Source: Collariella sp. IMI 366227 (Eukaryota > Ascomycota > Sordariomycetes > Sordariales > Chaetomiaceae). From it: a DNA stretch of 64,000 nt. This document shows, piece by piece, positions 1 to 11,000 of this stretch. Made by a program: the position numbers and the translations under genes. Below the pieces are notes generated by a model. The model saw nothing but the letters and a program-made list of their open reading frames with translations. It searched no databases and was not told the DNA's origin. Position 1 is the stretch's first letter. Every line of letters starts with the position of its first letter. The stretch lies in the NCBI GenBank assembly GCA_027946355.1, contig JAPEUS010000002.1, positions 1,736,001 through 1,800,000 of the forward strand. Direction: 5' to 3'.

Positions 1-651
1 ACACTACAGCCCCAACCGCCTCAGCCCTCGCGATCCGATCCGTACTTTTCACACTCCTCAGCACGCTCTTCACAAACTCCTTCCTCCTCTTCGCTGCCTC
101 ATCCCCTTCATCATCCCACTGATACCCAGCACCTTCTCCCTCCTTCCCCTCTCCCACCCCAGCACCTCCCCCAGCCCGCCTCAGCCCCCCATTATTTGAC
201 TGAGAAAACAACCTCCCCAGGCCGCATAAAAGCCCTGTTCGCCGCATTCAGCCTTACCCACTGCCAGAAGTTATACATGAACCACTCATCAACCTCCTCC
301 TCGAGCGGCGACGTGTCGGCGTAGACGTAGGCATAGGAGATGGGCTCGGAGCGCTGGGGAAGTCGGCGACGAAGCGGCGGAGCTGGGCTAGCGAGAGGAG
401 TCTTGCGGCGGCGGGGGTTGTTGACCCTGGCTTTGGGGCGGGGTTGGGTTTGGATTTGGATTTGCTGGGGGCCATCGCTGGAGGAGCTTCGGGGTTGTCG
501 GTGATGTGCTTGTTGGCGAGGAGAGGGTGGCTAGGGAGGGGATCGGGGTGCTGGGGCGGCCGGGGAGGGGCGGAGCCTGGTTATCGGTTACAGGTTTCTC
601 GCTTGTAGCGGTGCTGTCGGCCGAAGCGCGCGACGACCACAGCGCGTTCAT
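1..651 (-). CDS. Far11/HAM-2 (STRIP-like) N-terminus, partial
   Basis: This looks like the N-terminal part of a Far11/STRIP1-type protein, the scaffold of the STRIPAK phosphatase complex (HAM-2 in Neurospora, needed for cell fusion). The likely start ATG is at 651 and the gene runs off the left edge. After a Pro/Ser-rich leader come the segments AQLRRFVADFP, then EEEVDEWFMYNFWQWVRLNA, then YQWDDEGDEAAKRKEFVKS, which resemble the N1221 domain in order and spacing. They lie in different frames: one break near 345 (FP to QRSEP), one near 205-230, and one between the leader and the first segment, all beside G/C runs. No consensus intron explains the shifts, so they look like single-base errors, although decay of a real gene cannot be excluded. 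The family call is from recall of the motif and is moderate. Confidence 0.5.
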
Positions 652-1191
652 GGTTGTTTAGTTGGGTGGGAGCTCAACCGCGCTTGGCGGCGGCAGTGAT
701 CGGGTGGAGGCCGAGTCGCTGGCGGTTCGGGAGATGCAGGGGTCGCCCGCTAAACTGACACACCTAACCCAGTCAATTTCTTGGCCCGTGCTCTGCGACA
801 AGAAACCAGGGTCAAAGAACTGAAAGGAGGGATGAATACTGAATGTGTAGATATCGAGTGGTATTTTTGATCTTAATAAGCGAAAAATGAAGAGGTTTGA
901 CACGAACTTGGTGATACTGCGTTGTTGATGGAAGTATGGCTCCTCTATCAGATCAGTTCGAGATTCCTTCCAGACTGAGTTGAGATGGCTCCACCGAGCA
1001 CATCGGTCTAGAATATCAGGGTTAGGGCTATGTGCGAAGCTCTCTGAACCACCCATCAGCCGCCGCTCGAGTCCGCTTTTCGTGCTAGGAACAAGACGAC
1101 AAAGAAAGACTTATGAGGGATCTCGGACCACATGCAGCAGATACATACTCTGCAAGATACGCTTTGATGTTTCAAGAAAATTAATCCCGAA
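652..1191. other. Intergenic, two minus-strand genes
   Basis: This is the leader and promoter side of the Far11-like gene and the 3' side of the DUF2011 gene. A 132-codon open frame on the minus strand (658-1056) shows no recognisable domain and probably lies in the 5' leader. I see nothing else. Confidence 0.4.
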
Positions 1192-2063
1192 TCACTCTTC
1201 CATATCACTCCCTTCAGACCCAGACCCGGCTGCTTCCTCCCCTCCCGCCTCACCCTTCCCAGCCATCTTCTTCTCTTTCTCCTTCGCCCTCCTCTTCAAC
1301 TTCTTCTCCCTATTCAACCGCTTCTTCTTCTCCTTCAAATGCTCCTCCTTACTCATCTTCTTCTTTTCCTCCACAGCCTCGGCCTCCTTCCTCACCTTCT
1401 CCCTCTTCCTCATCATTATCCTACTCTTCTTTCCCAACCGTTTCTTCTTTTTTTTACCTTCCACACTCCCCTCTAATTGCGTTTCACTCGCCGCCGCACC
1501 CTTCCCGGCTTTTCCAACCACCGTAAGCTTTGTCACCCTCCATGGCACCTCCAACCCCCACGCCCGTTGCCTCGCCCAAGCTAGGATGTCCTGCCCCGTC
1601 ACCGTAGCAATCCGGAACTGCTCGCGTTCGGCGGGCGTGAGCTCGCGTCGTATGTAGTGCGATATCGGCCGCTGGGAGATGGCTGGGCCCTCGAACTTTG
1701 CATCGTCTTCCGAAACCAGCACCACCTTCTGGATCTCTGAGGTGGAAAATAGGCGGAAGGCGAATTCCTCTTCTTCGTCTGCTATCTCATCGACATTTGC
1801 AGGTTGGGCATCCTGGGTCGATGTTTGCTCTACTGGCTGTGGTGGGGCAGTGATGGTGCTAAATTCTAGTGAAAGGAGATTTGATAGGCGGGCGTTCAGT
1901 TTCTCTCGCAGGGCAGCATCGTCTTCGGTTTCCCGCTCTGGGCTGGAACGGTCTGATGATGAGTCGTAGAGCTCTTCACGTCTCACGCTGGGTGGTTGTC
2001 AGTGGCAGTTTTTGTAACGAAGTAACATTGATCATACCGCTTTGCGTCTGGTATCTCAAACAT
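1192..2063 (-). CDS. DUF2011 family protein
   Basis: The product is 273 aa in two exons: 2063-2038 (26 nt) and 1987-1192, with an intron from GTATGA to CCAG. Splicing gives the start MFEIPDAKRVRREELYD, which fits the family better than starting inside exon 2. The middle holds an acidic stretch followed by EEFAFRLFSTSEI and RPISHYIRRELTPAEREQF, the pattern of the fungal DUF2011 domain. The C-terminal third is a long Lys/Arg/Glu-rich segment (roughly residues 180-260), predicted charged helix or coiled coil with nuclear-type basic runs, ending in an acidic Gly/Ser tail. Function is unknown for the family; a nuclear or nucleolar role is only a guess from the basic tail. The frame is clean throughout. 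It is divergent from the membrane protein gene at 2997. Confidence 0.8.
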
Positions 2064-2996
2064 TATGTGTGGCGAGTGAGTAATTTGGGGTACTGTTGAA
2101 TTGGCGCGTTGAGTTGAAGTTCGGGGTGAGTGAGTGCTCCGAAGCCCCCAATGTTGACGTTGGACATTTTCTCCAGCTAAAGTGCGAGACAGACCCTAAC
2201 CCTGGAGCTAGAGTACTTCGCGCCACAGTGGCTGTAATGTTGTGGTGGTGTGGCTGAGTCTCTCAAACCTACCCACCCATGACGTCAAAATCCGCCCCAC
2301 CATGGACCCTGCAGGAGGAATGATGGGCGGCATTCGTCATGTTCGATCCGCAGCACACACAGTGTTGCGTTTCAGCGATCGGGATCTGCGATCGTGCGCT
2401 GAGACTTGCAGCTGTTGCACCACCATTGGCTCGTGGAAAGAAACGAGGGCAAAATCGCCAACCTCGCTTTGCTGTGGCTGGATTCGTTGGTAGCCTCGGT
2501 CTCAGACCCTTGAGACGGTTGATGGGCTGCCGACCATTTGTGACAGTCATGTAACAGGCCGGCTGTTGCAGCAACTCTTTTAAATATCTTTGCTGGGGCA
2601 ATTTGGGCGATCTCTGAGGTCGCTCCACGGATCTTAGGTGAAGGTACCGCATCTGATGTAGTGACTAGGTTAGGTTGGTGGGGAGATGATACGCAATCGT
2701 CTGTGTCCCTTTTCGCTCAGTCGGTGCCCTTCCAACGTCTTTTATGTGGCTGGGTGATCCGTTGCATTGTTTCCCAACTTTAACAACTTCCATCCAGCTT
2801 GGACTCTGCTTTCCGTTCTTTCCCCGTTCAGATGATCTTCCTGAACTGTCGGACCTGCAGCAACAGTGCCCGTCTTATTGATCCTTCCAACTTCAATTTC
2901 TGATAGTTGGGTCGCTTTTCAAAGCTCCGACCGACTGCTTCATCAAAAACAACACCAAACCAGCACCCAACCCTTTTACACATCACCATCTTCACC
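2064..2996. other. Shared promoter region between divergent genes
   Basis: This 0.9-kb stretch separates the divergent starts of the DUF2011 gene (-) and the MARVEL-like gene (+). The last 150 bases are C/A-rich leader up to the start context TCACCATGG. No gene is supported; short open frames on both strands show no domain. Confidence 0.45.
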
Positions 2997-4019
2997 ATGG
3001 GCCGAGCTTCAGGCATCGCCCTCCGGGCGACACCGAGCTTCAGGCATCGCCCTCCGGGCGACACAAATCTTCGTGCGCGGCGTCCAGTTTTGCTGTGCCG
3101 CTATCGTCCTCGCCCTCTTCTCCTACTTCCTCGCGACCCTCGACAACCACAACATGCCCATCAAGACGTGGACGCGGGCCGTCGAAGGCATTTCGGGCGC
3201 CGGAGTCTTCTACACCATCCTCGCGCTTTTGACCCTCTTTTTCGCTCCCGACCACCCGTTCCCGGCTTTCTTGATGATGATCTTCGACGTTGCCTTCATC
3301 GGTGGCTTCATCTACATCGCTACCGCGAACCGTGGCGGCGCTAGCTCCTGCAACGGGGAGGTCGACACGCCCTATGGAAAGGGGAATGCGGATACGAACG
3401 TTGTCAGTAATGGTAAAGGAGGGTTTACAACACTGCCGAGCTTGAGGCAGGCGTGTAAGATGGAGACGGCGTGTTTGGCTGTCTCGATCGTCGCTATGTA
3501 AGCCCAGCCTTTCCCCCCTCTATACCCCCCTAAACTGAGCTAACGTGATGCCACTACCACAGCTTTTTCTTCATCTTCTCCCCGCTCCTCAGCCTGGCCC
3601 TTGTCCGCCACCGCCGCAGACAGCAGCGTCTCGGTGCATCCACAGCCAACGAATTCACCGCCTCGGGCTTTGACCACGACACCACCACCACCCCCACCAA
3701 ACGCTCCAAGCTTTTCGGCTTCCTGCGCAGACGCAATACCGGCGCCGACGCCAGCCACAACCCCAACGCTCTGCCCGCGCACACGAGTCCCGACGACGTT
3801 CGCGGTAGCTACGCGACCGAGCAGACCCGCGTAGGCAGCAGCTCCGGGTATCGCCAGACTACTACTGGCGGCGGGTATGGCGGCCTGGGTGATGGTAGCA
3901 GCAAGTGGGAGTCGTCGCCGTATGGAAAGACCGCGAGTGATGAGATTCCGTTGGGGACGTATCCAAACCGGGATGAGGGGTATCAGTATGCTGGTAATGA
4001 CAATCCGTATCATCACTGA
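2997..4019 (+). CDS. MARVEL-like four-helix membrane protein
   Basis: This is an integral membrane protein with four hydrophobic segments: FVRGVQFCCAAIVLALFSYF, GAGVFYTILALLTLFFA, FPAFLMMIFDVAFIGGFIYI, and one ending FSPLLSLAL. A hydrophilic, Thr/Gly-rich cytosolic tail follows. The arrangement fits fungal MARVEL-type proteins of the plasma membrane. The start ATG at 2997 is in good context. Exon 1 ends at 3497; the intron is 3498-3562 (GTAAGC to ACAG); exon 2 runs from 3563 to the TGA at 4017-4019. A 31-bp direct duplication just after the ATG throws the start out of frame with the helices; with one copy the protein would begin MGRASGIALRATQIFVRG and be complete. As written, only an ATG further upstream (2866) is in frame with the first helix. 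The duplication may be real or an assembly artefact. Confidence 0.7.
3003..3064. repeat. 31-bp perfect tandem duplication
   Basis: Two identical 31-base units occupy 3003-3033 and 3034-3064, beginning two codons into the MARVEL-like gene. Because 31 is not a multiple of three, the second copy shifts the frame. One copy restores a full-length protein. Confidence 0.95.
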
Positions 4020-4235
4020 CTGGTGAGAGACTGGCGAAATGGATAGGTTTTGTTGAGATTTTGTAGGATGTGTAATATCTAGGAGAGGTCAGGAAGATGG
4101 GATCGACCAAAACGGTGTATCGTGATATGATCGAAGGAGTTTCAGGAGAATTTCGAATGAATAGATTAGTAATCGAATACTTGCCGTTGATGGCACACAC
4201 ATCCCGTCCTACAACGCAGCGTCTTGTATTTTTCA

Positions 4236-5077
4236 ACTCCATCCCGCCCACCCTTATTGTCCCTTCCTCCCCTCTCCTCTCCCTCACCCTCTCCTTCCCA
4301 AGCGCCACCCTCCTCCTCTCCTCCCACTTTTCCCACCCCGACTGACACAAATCCTCCTCCACCACCAGATCCTAATCCGCAACCACCTCGCCACCGGCAG
4401 CTCCAGCGCCCACGCGAGCGTCCCCGTCTCCCGCAGCGCGTACGTAACCGCGAACCACGCCAGCGCGCAACCCGCCCCCGCCGTGCACCCCGCTAGCACC
4501 TGCCGCACCGTGTGGTACCCCAGATACACCCGGCTCCACGCCACCAGCGCCGCCACCACCATCGCGCCTGCGCTGACGAGGCAGCGCTGCGGGAGCGTCC
4601 AGGGCGTGTGGGAATATGCTTCGATGGAGGCGGAGAGCGCGGGAGTCCGCCGGTGCGGTATGCGCGCGGGATGTGCGTCAACGACGGGCCTTCATCAACA
4701 TCCCCTTCCCTCCCAACCGTCCTTGACATCCCCCACCGTCCCTACCACCATCAACATGCCCTGCCACCGCAACCCCAACCCCCCTCTCCTGCCTCGGCGG
4801 GCGATGTCTCACCAGCAAGAACAGCCCACCGCCACCGCCCAAAACACAGCGAACTGGGCGTGCGAGCTGGGCATGCCGTAGCCCTTCGTCGCCAGACTGG
4901 TGTGCAGCTTGGGGCGCTCCTCCTTGATGAGGCGTTTGAGGGCGAAGTTGAGGGCCTCGCATGCAAGTTGGCCGGCGAACATCAGCAGTACCTCGGCCTC
5001 GCGGGTTGACCAGAGGAGGGTCGCGTAGACGACGCAGAGGGCTTGCGGGAGGAGAGAGAGGAAGGCGGAGAGGTCAG
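4236..5077 (-). CDS. cax4: Dolichyl-diphosphatase (PAP2 family)
   Basis: The enzyme removes a phosphate from dolichyl diphosphate on the luminal side of the ER membrane, recycling the lipid carrier of N-glycosylation (Cwh8/Cax4 family). The three phosphatase motifs are visible: KRLIKEERPKLHTS, then YGMPSSHAQFAVFW, then AWSRVYLGYHTVRQVLAGC, with hydrophobic helices between. The frame is broken at about 4820 (AVAVG to LFLLV), again between about 4620 and 4760, and near 4370 (LRIR to DLVVEED). The first and last lie at G runs missing one base. I read these as sequence errors because the protein is otherwise well conserved. The first exon was not found: the usual short N-terminus should lie upstream of an acceptor near 5078-5080, and nothing convincing appears there. 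The C-terminal stop is uncertain. Confidence 0.75.
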
Positions 5078-5766
5078 CTGTTGGTCACCTCATCGCTAGA
5101 TTTTTGGTGGAAATGCTGGTGCTCAAGAATTGAGCTCCTTGAGTGTCGTTAGTCCTGGATGGCTTGATGTTGCACAAGGCAGGGTCACCGTCGCCAGATC
5201 AGACAGTTGGGCCTTGGCGGCGTGGAAGCGTGTAGGTAGCGGCTAGGACGGCTCCACCCGCCCGGGACAGCTCCACAAATATCAGCCCTGGATGAGGGGA
5301 TGTGGGGCTTTTCTGCCGTTGGGCTCTGAGAGCTGCAGTGGCCGAGACGAGTCATCGATCTCCTTCTGGACTTGTCGACGGGTCGATGTCAGTCTGGAGA
5401 CTGGAAAACAACAGCGTTTTTTTTTTCGCCCCCGCAAGCCCTGGCTCCAGTCTCTTCAGTCGAAGACGATGCCGCCATAACAATGCAGCTTGCAGAATTT
5501 GAGACGACAGGCCTCCTTTCATCCGCCGGTCTGACCAAATTCTCTCAATTCTGACCCATCAGGGTGCTTGTTCAGCTGCCTGAAATCAACAAAAACCACC
5601 GCTTCATCAGCGACTTCGATCTGCTTCTCTCGCTTGCGTATGGCCACTTTCAGCGCCAAATTTTCGTTGGATCGGCGTCAAGGGCGCGGGTAGCAAGAGC
5701 TGGATCAACATAATCTCTCGACCGCCCACCCTTCTCGACTTGACGAACCAGGACCAAAGAGGCCAA
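5078..5766. other. Divergent promoter/leader region
   Basis: The region lies between the dolichyl-diphosphatase gene (-) and the RBR ligase gene (+). It holds a run of 10 or more T at about 5416. It may also hide the missing first exon of the diphosphatase, which I could not identify. Confidence 0.4.
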
Positions 5767-8018
5767 ATGGCTGAAGACTTCGAGAACCCCCGCGACGAAG
5801 AGCTTAGCTCCCTATGCGCCATCTACCCGGAGATTCAGCAGCTGCGGCCCGACGATCGGTACACAATCACGCTCGACATCCCCGTCAACCCGTCCAAAGC
5901 TGTCACCGTCTTCTTTCCCGCCGCCGCCGACGATGCTTTGCCACCACGCGCCAATAATATACCCAATGGCCATAATGCTGTCCCTCCGGGCCAGCAAGGC
6001 CCTGTCGACTCCCACGAGCTAGCCTACCTCCCCTCGATTCGACTAGAAATCACACTCGGTCCTCATTACCCCGCCGACAAGCCCCCGAAAGCCGCCATCT
6101 CGACCAACCCGCCTTGGCTACCCGCCGAGACAGTTCAGCAGTTACAAAATGACGCTCCCCGGCTATGGGAAGAGATGGGCCGGGATATGGTTGGCTTCAC
6201 ATACATCGACTACATCCAGCAGGCTGCTGAGAATGCCTTCGGGCTGGTTGATGACAAGGGCTCGCTGGAGGTCGATCCGACGCACAAGATTGCTATTCTG
6301 GACTATGATATCAAGGCGAGGAAAGCAGCATTTGAGAAGGAGACTTTTGACTGCGGGGTGTGTCTCGGTACGTCAATCCCTTTGTTCAGGAGGGTTCAAG
6401 GGCGGCCATGGGTTTCTTTGCTAGCCCCTGAGTCATTGTTTCTGAACGGCCCTGCTTGGATTTTGAAAGCTCTGCTGACCATCTTCTAGAACCCAAAAAG
6501 GGCACGGTCTGTCACAAAATGCTCGATTGTGGGCATGTTTTTTGCGTAGCTTGTCTCCAAGACTTCTACAACAACGCCATTAAGGAAGGAGACCTCGCCA
6601 TAGTACGATGCCTGGCTCCCAATTGTGCCAAGGAGCGGTCAAAAGCCGCATCTCCGTCCGGCAGGAAACATAAGAAGCCTAGGACATTCATCAGCCCCAG
6701 CGAACTGCTACAGATCCCTCTAGAACAGGAAACGGTCAAGCGTTACGTGGCGTTGAAGTACAAGACCGAGCTCGAGTCCGACAAGAACACAGTCTACTGC
6801 CCACGGTCCTGGTGCAACGGCGCCGCGAGGTCCAAAAAGCACAAGAAGCCCCAAGGCCTTGAGCTGGCTGAGGATTCTGACGACTCCGCCTCAGAGGACG
6901 AAGACGAAGACGACCCGGAAGGCAAATCCAAGCCGTATAAGGCAGCTGAGGAGCTGCTAGCCATCTGCGAGGAATGCAGTTTTGCCTTTTGCAGCCGCTG
7001 CTATCAGTCATGGCATGGCGAGTTCTACCGCTGCACCCCACCCCGCGACAGGAAGGAGCTCACCACCGAGGAACTGGCTTCGCTCGAATACATGAAGCTG
7101 CACACCTCGCCGTGCCCTACCTGCGCCGCCCCCGCTCAGAAGACTCATGGCTGCAATCACATGATTTGCTACCGTTGCCAGTCGCATTTCTGTTATCTTT
7201 GCTCCGCCTGGCTAGATCCCGACAACCCCTATCAGCATTTTAATGAGGCGCCTGGCGGTCGGATCACTGGCTGCTACATGCGGTTATGGGAGTTGGAGCA
7301 GGGAGACGGTGATGACGTTGGTCTCGGGTTTGCTGGTGGCGGCGGCGGTGCCCATCCAGCTGCTCCTGTCCCCGTTCTTCCCGAAGAGCTCATTCCTGAG
7401 ATTGAAGAACCTGATGAGGAAGAAGAAGTCGAGCACGCCAGACATGACGCAGCGGCCCAGCCACAACAGCCGCTTGCCGACGGCGGACAGATCGGTATCG
7501 CCCGTGAAGGCCCCTTGGTCCTTCGAATCGCTGCAAATCAGCCGCCGGCTCCTGGGCGTGGAGGCCCTCGCGGTCGACAACCGCCGGCCGCAGCAGTTCC
7601 TCCCCCCGTGCCTGCAGCCCCAGCGCCAGGACCAGCTAGAGGAGGAGGAGGGGCAAGGGCGCCGCGGAACCAACTACACGCCGCCCGAGGCGGAGGAGCC
7701 CAGCAGCAAGCAGGTCGCGGGGCAGGTGCAGCGGCGGCAGGACCACAGAGAGGTGGTCGCGGAGGGGCTGGGGCCGCTGCCGCCGCTGGGCCTAGGGGAC
7801 GAGGACGAGGTGGCCATGGCGGAGGCCCTGCGCACCGGCAAAATCAGAATCACCCAGCGCCGCGGCCCCGCGTGATCCTTCCGGAAGGGCTCCGTCACCA
7901 CGACGAGGAGCTAGACCCTGCCCATGGGGCGTGGGTGAGGCAGTTCGTTCAGCTCGCGCTGAACGATGAGGAGGATTTTATTGTTTGGGATGGCCCCGAG
8001 GAGGATGATGATATCTGA
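5767..8018 (+). CDS. RBR-type E3 ubiquitin ligase with RWD domain (Itt1/RNF14-like)
   Basis: The product is 709 aa in two exons (5767-6367 and 6490-8018; intron GTACGT to TCTAG). An N-terminal RWD domain (about residues 5-170) is followed by RING1 starting at Cys196 (CGVCLEPKKGTVCHKMLDC), an IBR zinc cluster (about 310-375, CEECSFAFCSRC) and RING2 (CPTCAAPAQKTHGCNHMIC). In RBR ligases the Cys before NHM, here Cys422, forms the ubiquitin thioester, so the enzyme should be a HECT-like RING hybrid. The domain order matches RNF14/Itt1, linked in yeast to translation termination. After an acidic stretch comes a long low-complexity Gly/Arg/Ala/Pro-rich segment with RG repeats (about 520-650), unusual for the family and possibly RNA-binding. 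An in-frame ATG at 5740 would add nine residues. The frame is clean. Confidence 0.88.
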
Positions 8019-11000
8019 TTTTGTATCTGTTGTGTCTGTGATGTCACTTCTTTCTTTATTACGCCGAGATACCCGTTGATGAACGAGACATAGACCGAGA
8101 TACAAAGAATCTAGATCCAGACTTGGAGTTGATCTATTTCTTAGTGGAATGATACATGCTCTTGTACTAATTTAATGTCCTGGCCGACAAAACAGCGCAA
8201 ACACAGTCTCTTCACCGGTCCTTTCATCCTACCTGCTCGTTCACAGTTGTCAAATTCTGTCCATGGTAATTCAGCCCCAAAGCCTTCAATCTGAAACCCA
8301 AGCTGCACATTCCTCGTGATTCAACCTTGGTCACCTTGCCTCACATCGACTCTTGGCTTGGTCCGGTTACCTCACACCAACTCACTCATTCATTACTATT
8401 CTCCCTTCTTCCCAACTAAAAGGGGAAAGGAGTCTTCAAAGTGCTCCAAGCCCAACACAACACCTCAAAAGAAAGCATGGCAGTCTTTTGATACCGGTGG
8501 CATTGCCACGGGCGGCGGCGGCGGCATGACGCCGACATCCATGACGCCGACATCCATGACGCCGACCTCCATGACGCCGACCTCCATGAAAACCATGCCG
8601 AAGCCGAAGCTAACAGTAAATCCGTGACGGACAACTTCACCGTGACGACTATTTCAGCATAACCAACTCGAGCATTTACGGCCACAGCCAGCGTGACAGA
8701 GATGGAGGTTGTTATCCTCTCCATGATGCCCTGGACGTCAGTGATCGTCTCAGAGATGCGATTGTCACGGCCACTGTGGGCGAAGAGGTCGCCGTTCCCG
8801 GCGCTTAGGGCTTCCTCATCGCCATGGTAGTTGAGTCCAGAATCAAGGCCTAGTTTCGTCTACTTTTCATGGTAGGTGTCTCGAGAAAGAGTTTGGAGAA
8901 GTAAGACTGCGTTCATGGGATGGATGAATATTTAATTAGCCACCACCGCCAGATGTCAACCAGCTTCTATTTCTGCACCATGACCTCAGTCTGCTGTTCT
9001 TGTGCGTAAGACAACACTAGTCTCTTGTCCCTCATGGGCCAGATCTCTCCCAACCTCCTTTCTACTAATGTGCTGTAGTGACTTAATATTCAAGGGCTTG
9101 GAAGATGGGCGAACACCTTCAGCTATTAACTTGGAAAAATTCATTTATACTAAAATACATAGGGAAGTGATGCTGATCCTGTTGCTGCGTTATCTAGTAG
9201 ACTGCAATCCAGTAAGACTTGTGCTCGCACTCCTCGCCACAGATCCCGCAAGAATCATAGCATACATACGGGCACACCCACATCGCACAGAGGCTTTGGT
9301 TACTCTGGCACAGCGCCCCATCTCAAAGCAAAAGTCTGCTCCAAACTCTAGGCAGCTCCTACCTCTAGCAAGCCGGCTCCAGCACGAGAGAGAGAGAGAG
9401 CTGCATGAAACTCAATGCCCCCATCCCCCATCCATTCTTCCTGCCCGTCGACAGGCCCCACAGTTTAGAATAACCTCTCACACCATCGTGATTACCAATC
9501 TGCCTAGCTTCCAGCCTCCCCCCCCCGCGCATCACTTGACGCCTCAAAATGTAAATGTAGCCCAACTTGACGAGGGCAAGGATAGCTAGTACACCTCCTG
9601 GTACTTGATTCTGAAATACTAGGCTGGAATCCATGAGTGAATTCAAGGGAATTGCGTGAGCTCCATCGCCATGACTCTCTTCTCTCTCTCTTTGGTTGTT
9701 ATTGTCCCTTCCACCGTGCCGGTTCCGAGCGCTTGGGTGCGTGGAGTCCGTGGAGTGCAGGCTACGACGGGGATGGCTTGAACTGCGGTGGTGAGGGCAG
9801 GGAAGAGGGGTTGTGCGGGATAGGGAGAGAGTGAGTGAGTGAGTCATGGTTGTGTGTAGGTCGTCCGTCTGGTCCCCGGCTGTCGGTGTCGATACGACGG
9901 AAAGGCGGCGTCTTCCTAACCGGCACGGCACTCGCCGCCGATGGATCAGTTGCCTGTCGAGACGAGGACCATCCTTCCTGGGCAGCACGGCACTCACCGT
10001 AGGTGGGATCGGGGTTGCTTGTCCCCCTGGCATTGCAACGTCGCCGAGCAGAGGACAGCCCTTCCCCGCCTGCTTTCGGCATAGGGAGATGGTGGCTAGC
10101 GTAGCAGTCCAGTGTTCGTCCTCTGCCGTCGTTTCTCCATTCGCGGAAGGTGCCATCGTCGATGGCAGGGGATCCGTTGCTCGAGGTCAGGTGGAAACCA
10201 GCAAGACAGCGGCGGTCCTCGCCATCATCGGGGTTGTTTCGAAACGTTTCAAATGTTCCGAAATAACGCTAATAACGAGGGGTTTGTCAGGACTGCTGGG
10301 TGCTGTATCATGAGATCTTCCCTGGTTAAGGTGTTGGTTGGTCCCATGAGATCACCGCCGTCGCAACGGCGATGTGGGGAGATCGAAGAGCGTCGTGTTG
10401 TCTCTCGGATCACTGCCGAGATGGCCCCCCATGATCGGCTTAAGCGACATCTCGTGAGGGCAGGGCATCCTTCGATGGTGAGGTTGACGTTGAGAGTTCG
10501 GGTGGAGAGAGAAGTGGAGTCCCATGTCGATGGCGTTGTGGAACTCGAACAAATGCCATCCTTGACCACGCCCTTGGGAAGAAAGCTTTTGTCTTTTGTC
10601 AGCATTGTCTCATTTCCTAAGTGTGTTTTAGTTTTCATGGAGAACCTTGCCGGTTTTGGCTGCTGGGCAAGGTGAGTTGCTTGGTTGCACAATCTCTCAA
10701 CTGACCTCGGTTGATGCCTGTCGGTTGAGTCTCATCGCATGAACAAGAGCCTATTCGTTTGCCAGGAGTTTATGCTAGTTGAGCAACATGGAAACAGAGA
10801 CTCATATTGACCACGACAAGGACGGGTCCGTTCTCGGTGATTTTGTGCATAACTTTAGCACTGGTCTCCGCTATCATCCATCGAGCTGGCTCTTGTGCGT
10901 GGCTGGCCGGGGCCCATCTTGGCACCTTGAATGGCGTCTTGTTGTTGACAAAAGCGGCTTGGCTTCGCAAGCTTGGACTTGGTCATCGAGCAGGGACTTG

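Noticed and set aside
3862..4365. 167-codon minus frame joining the diphosphatase C-terminus to sequence antisense to the membrane protein gene
   Set aside because: Only its first 40 or so codons fit the diphosphatase; the remainder is antisense to a clear coding exon.
9365..10156. 263-codon minus-strand open frame with a hydrophobic run near its C-terminus
   Set aside because: Composition is skewed, overlapping frames are open on the other strand, and apart from AILALVKLGYIYIL nothing resembles a domain.
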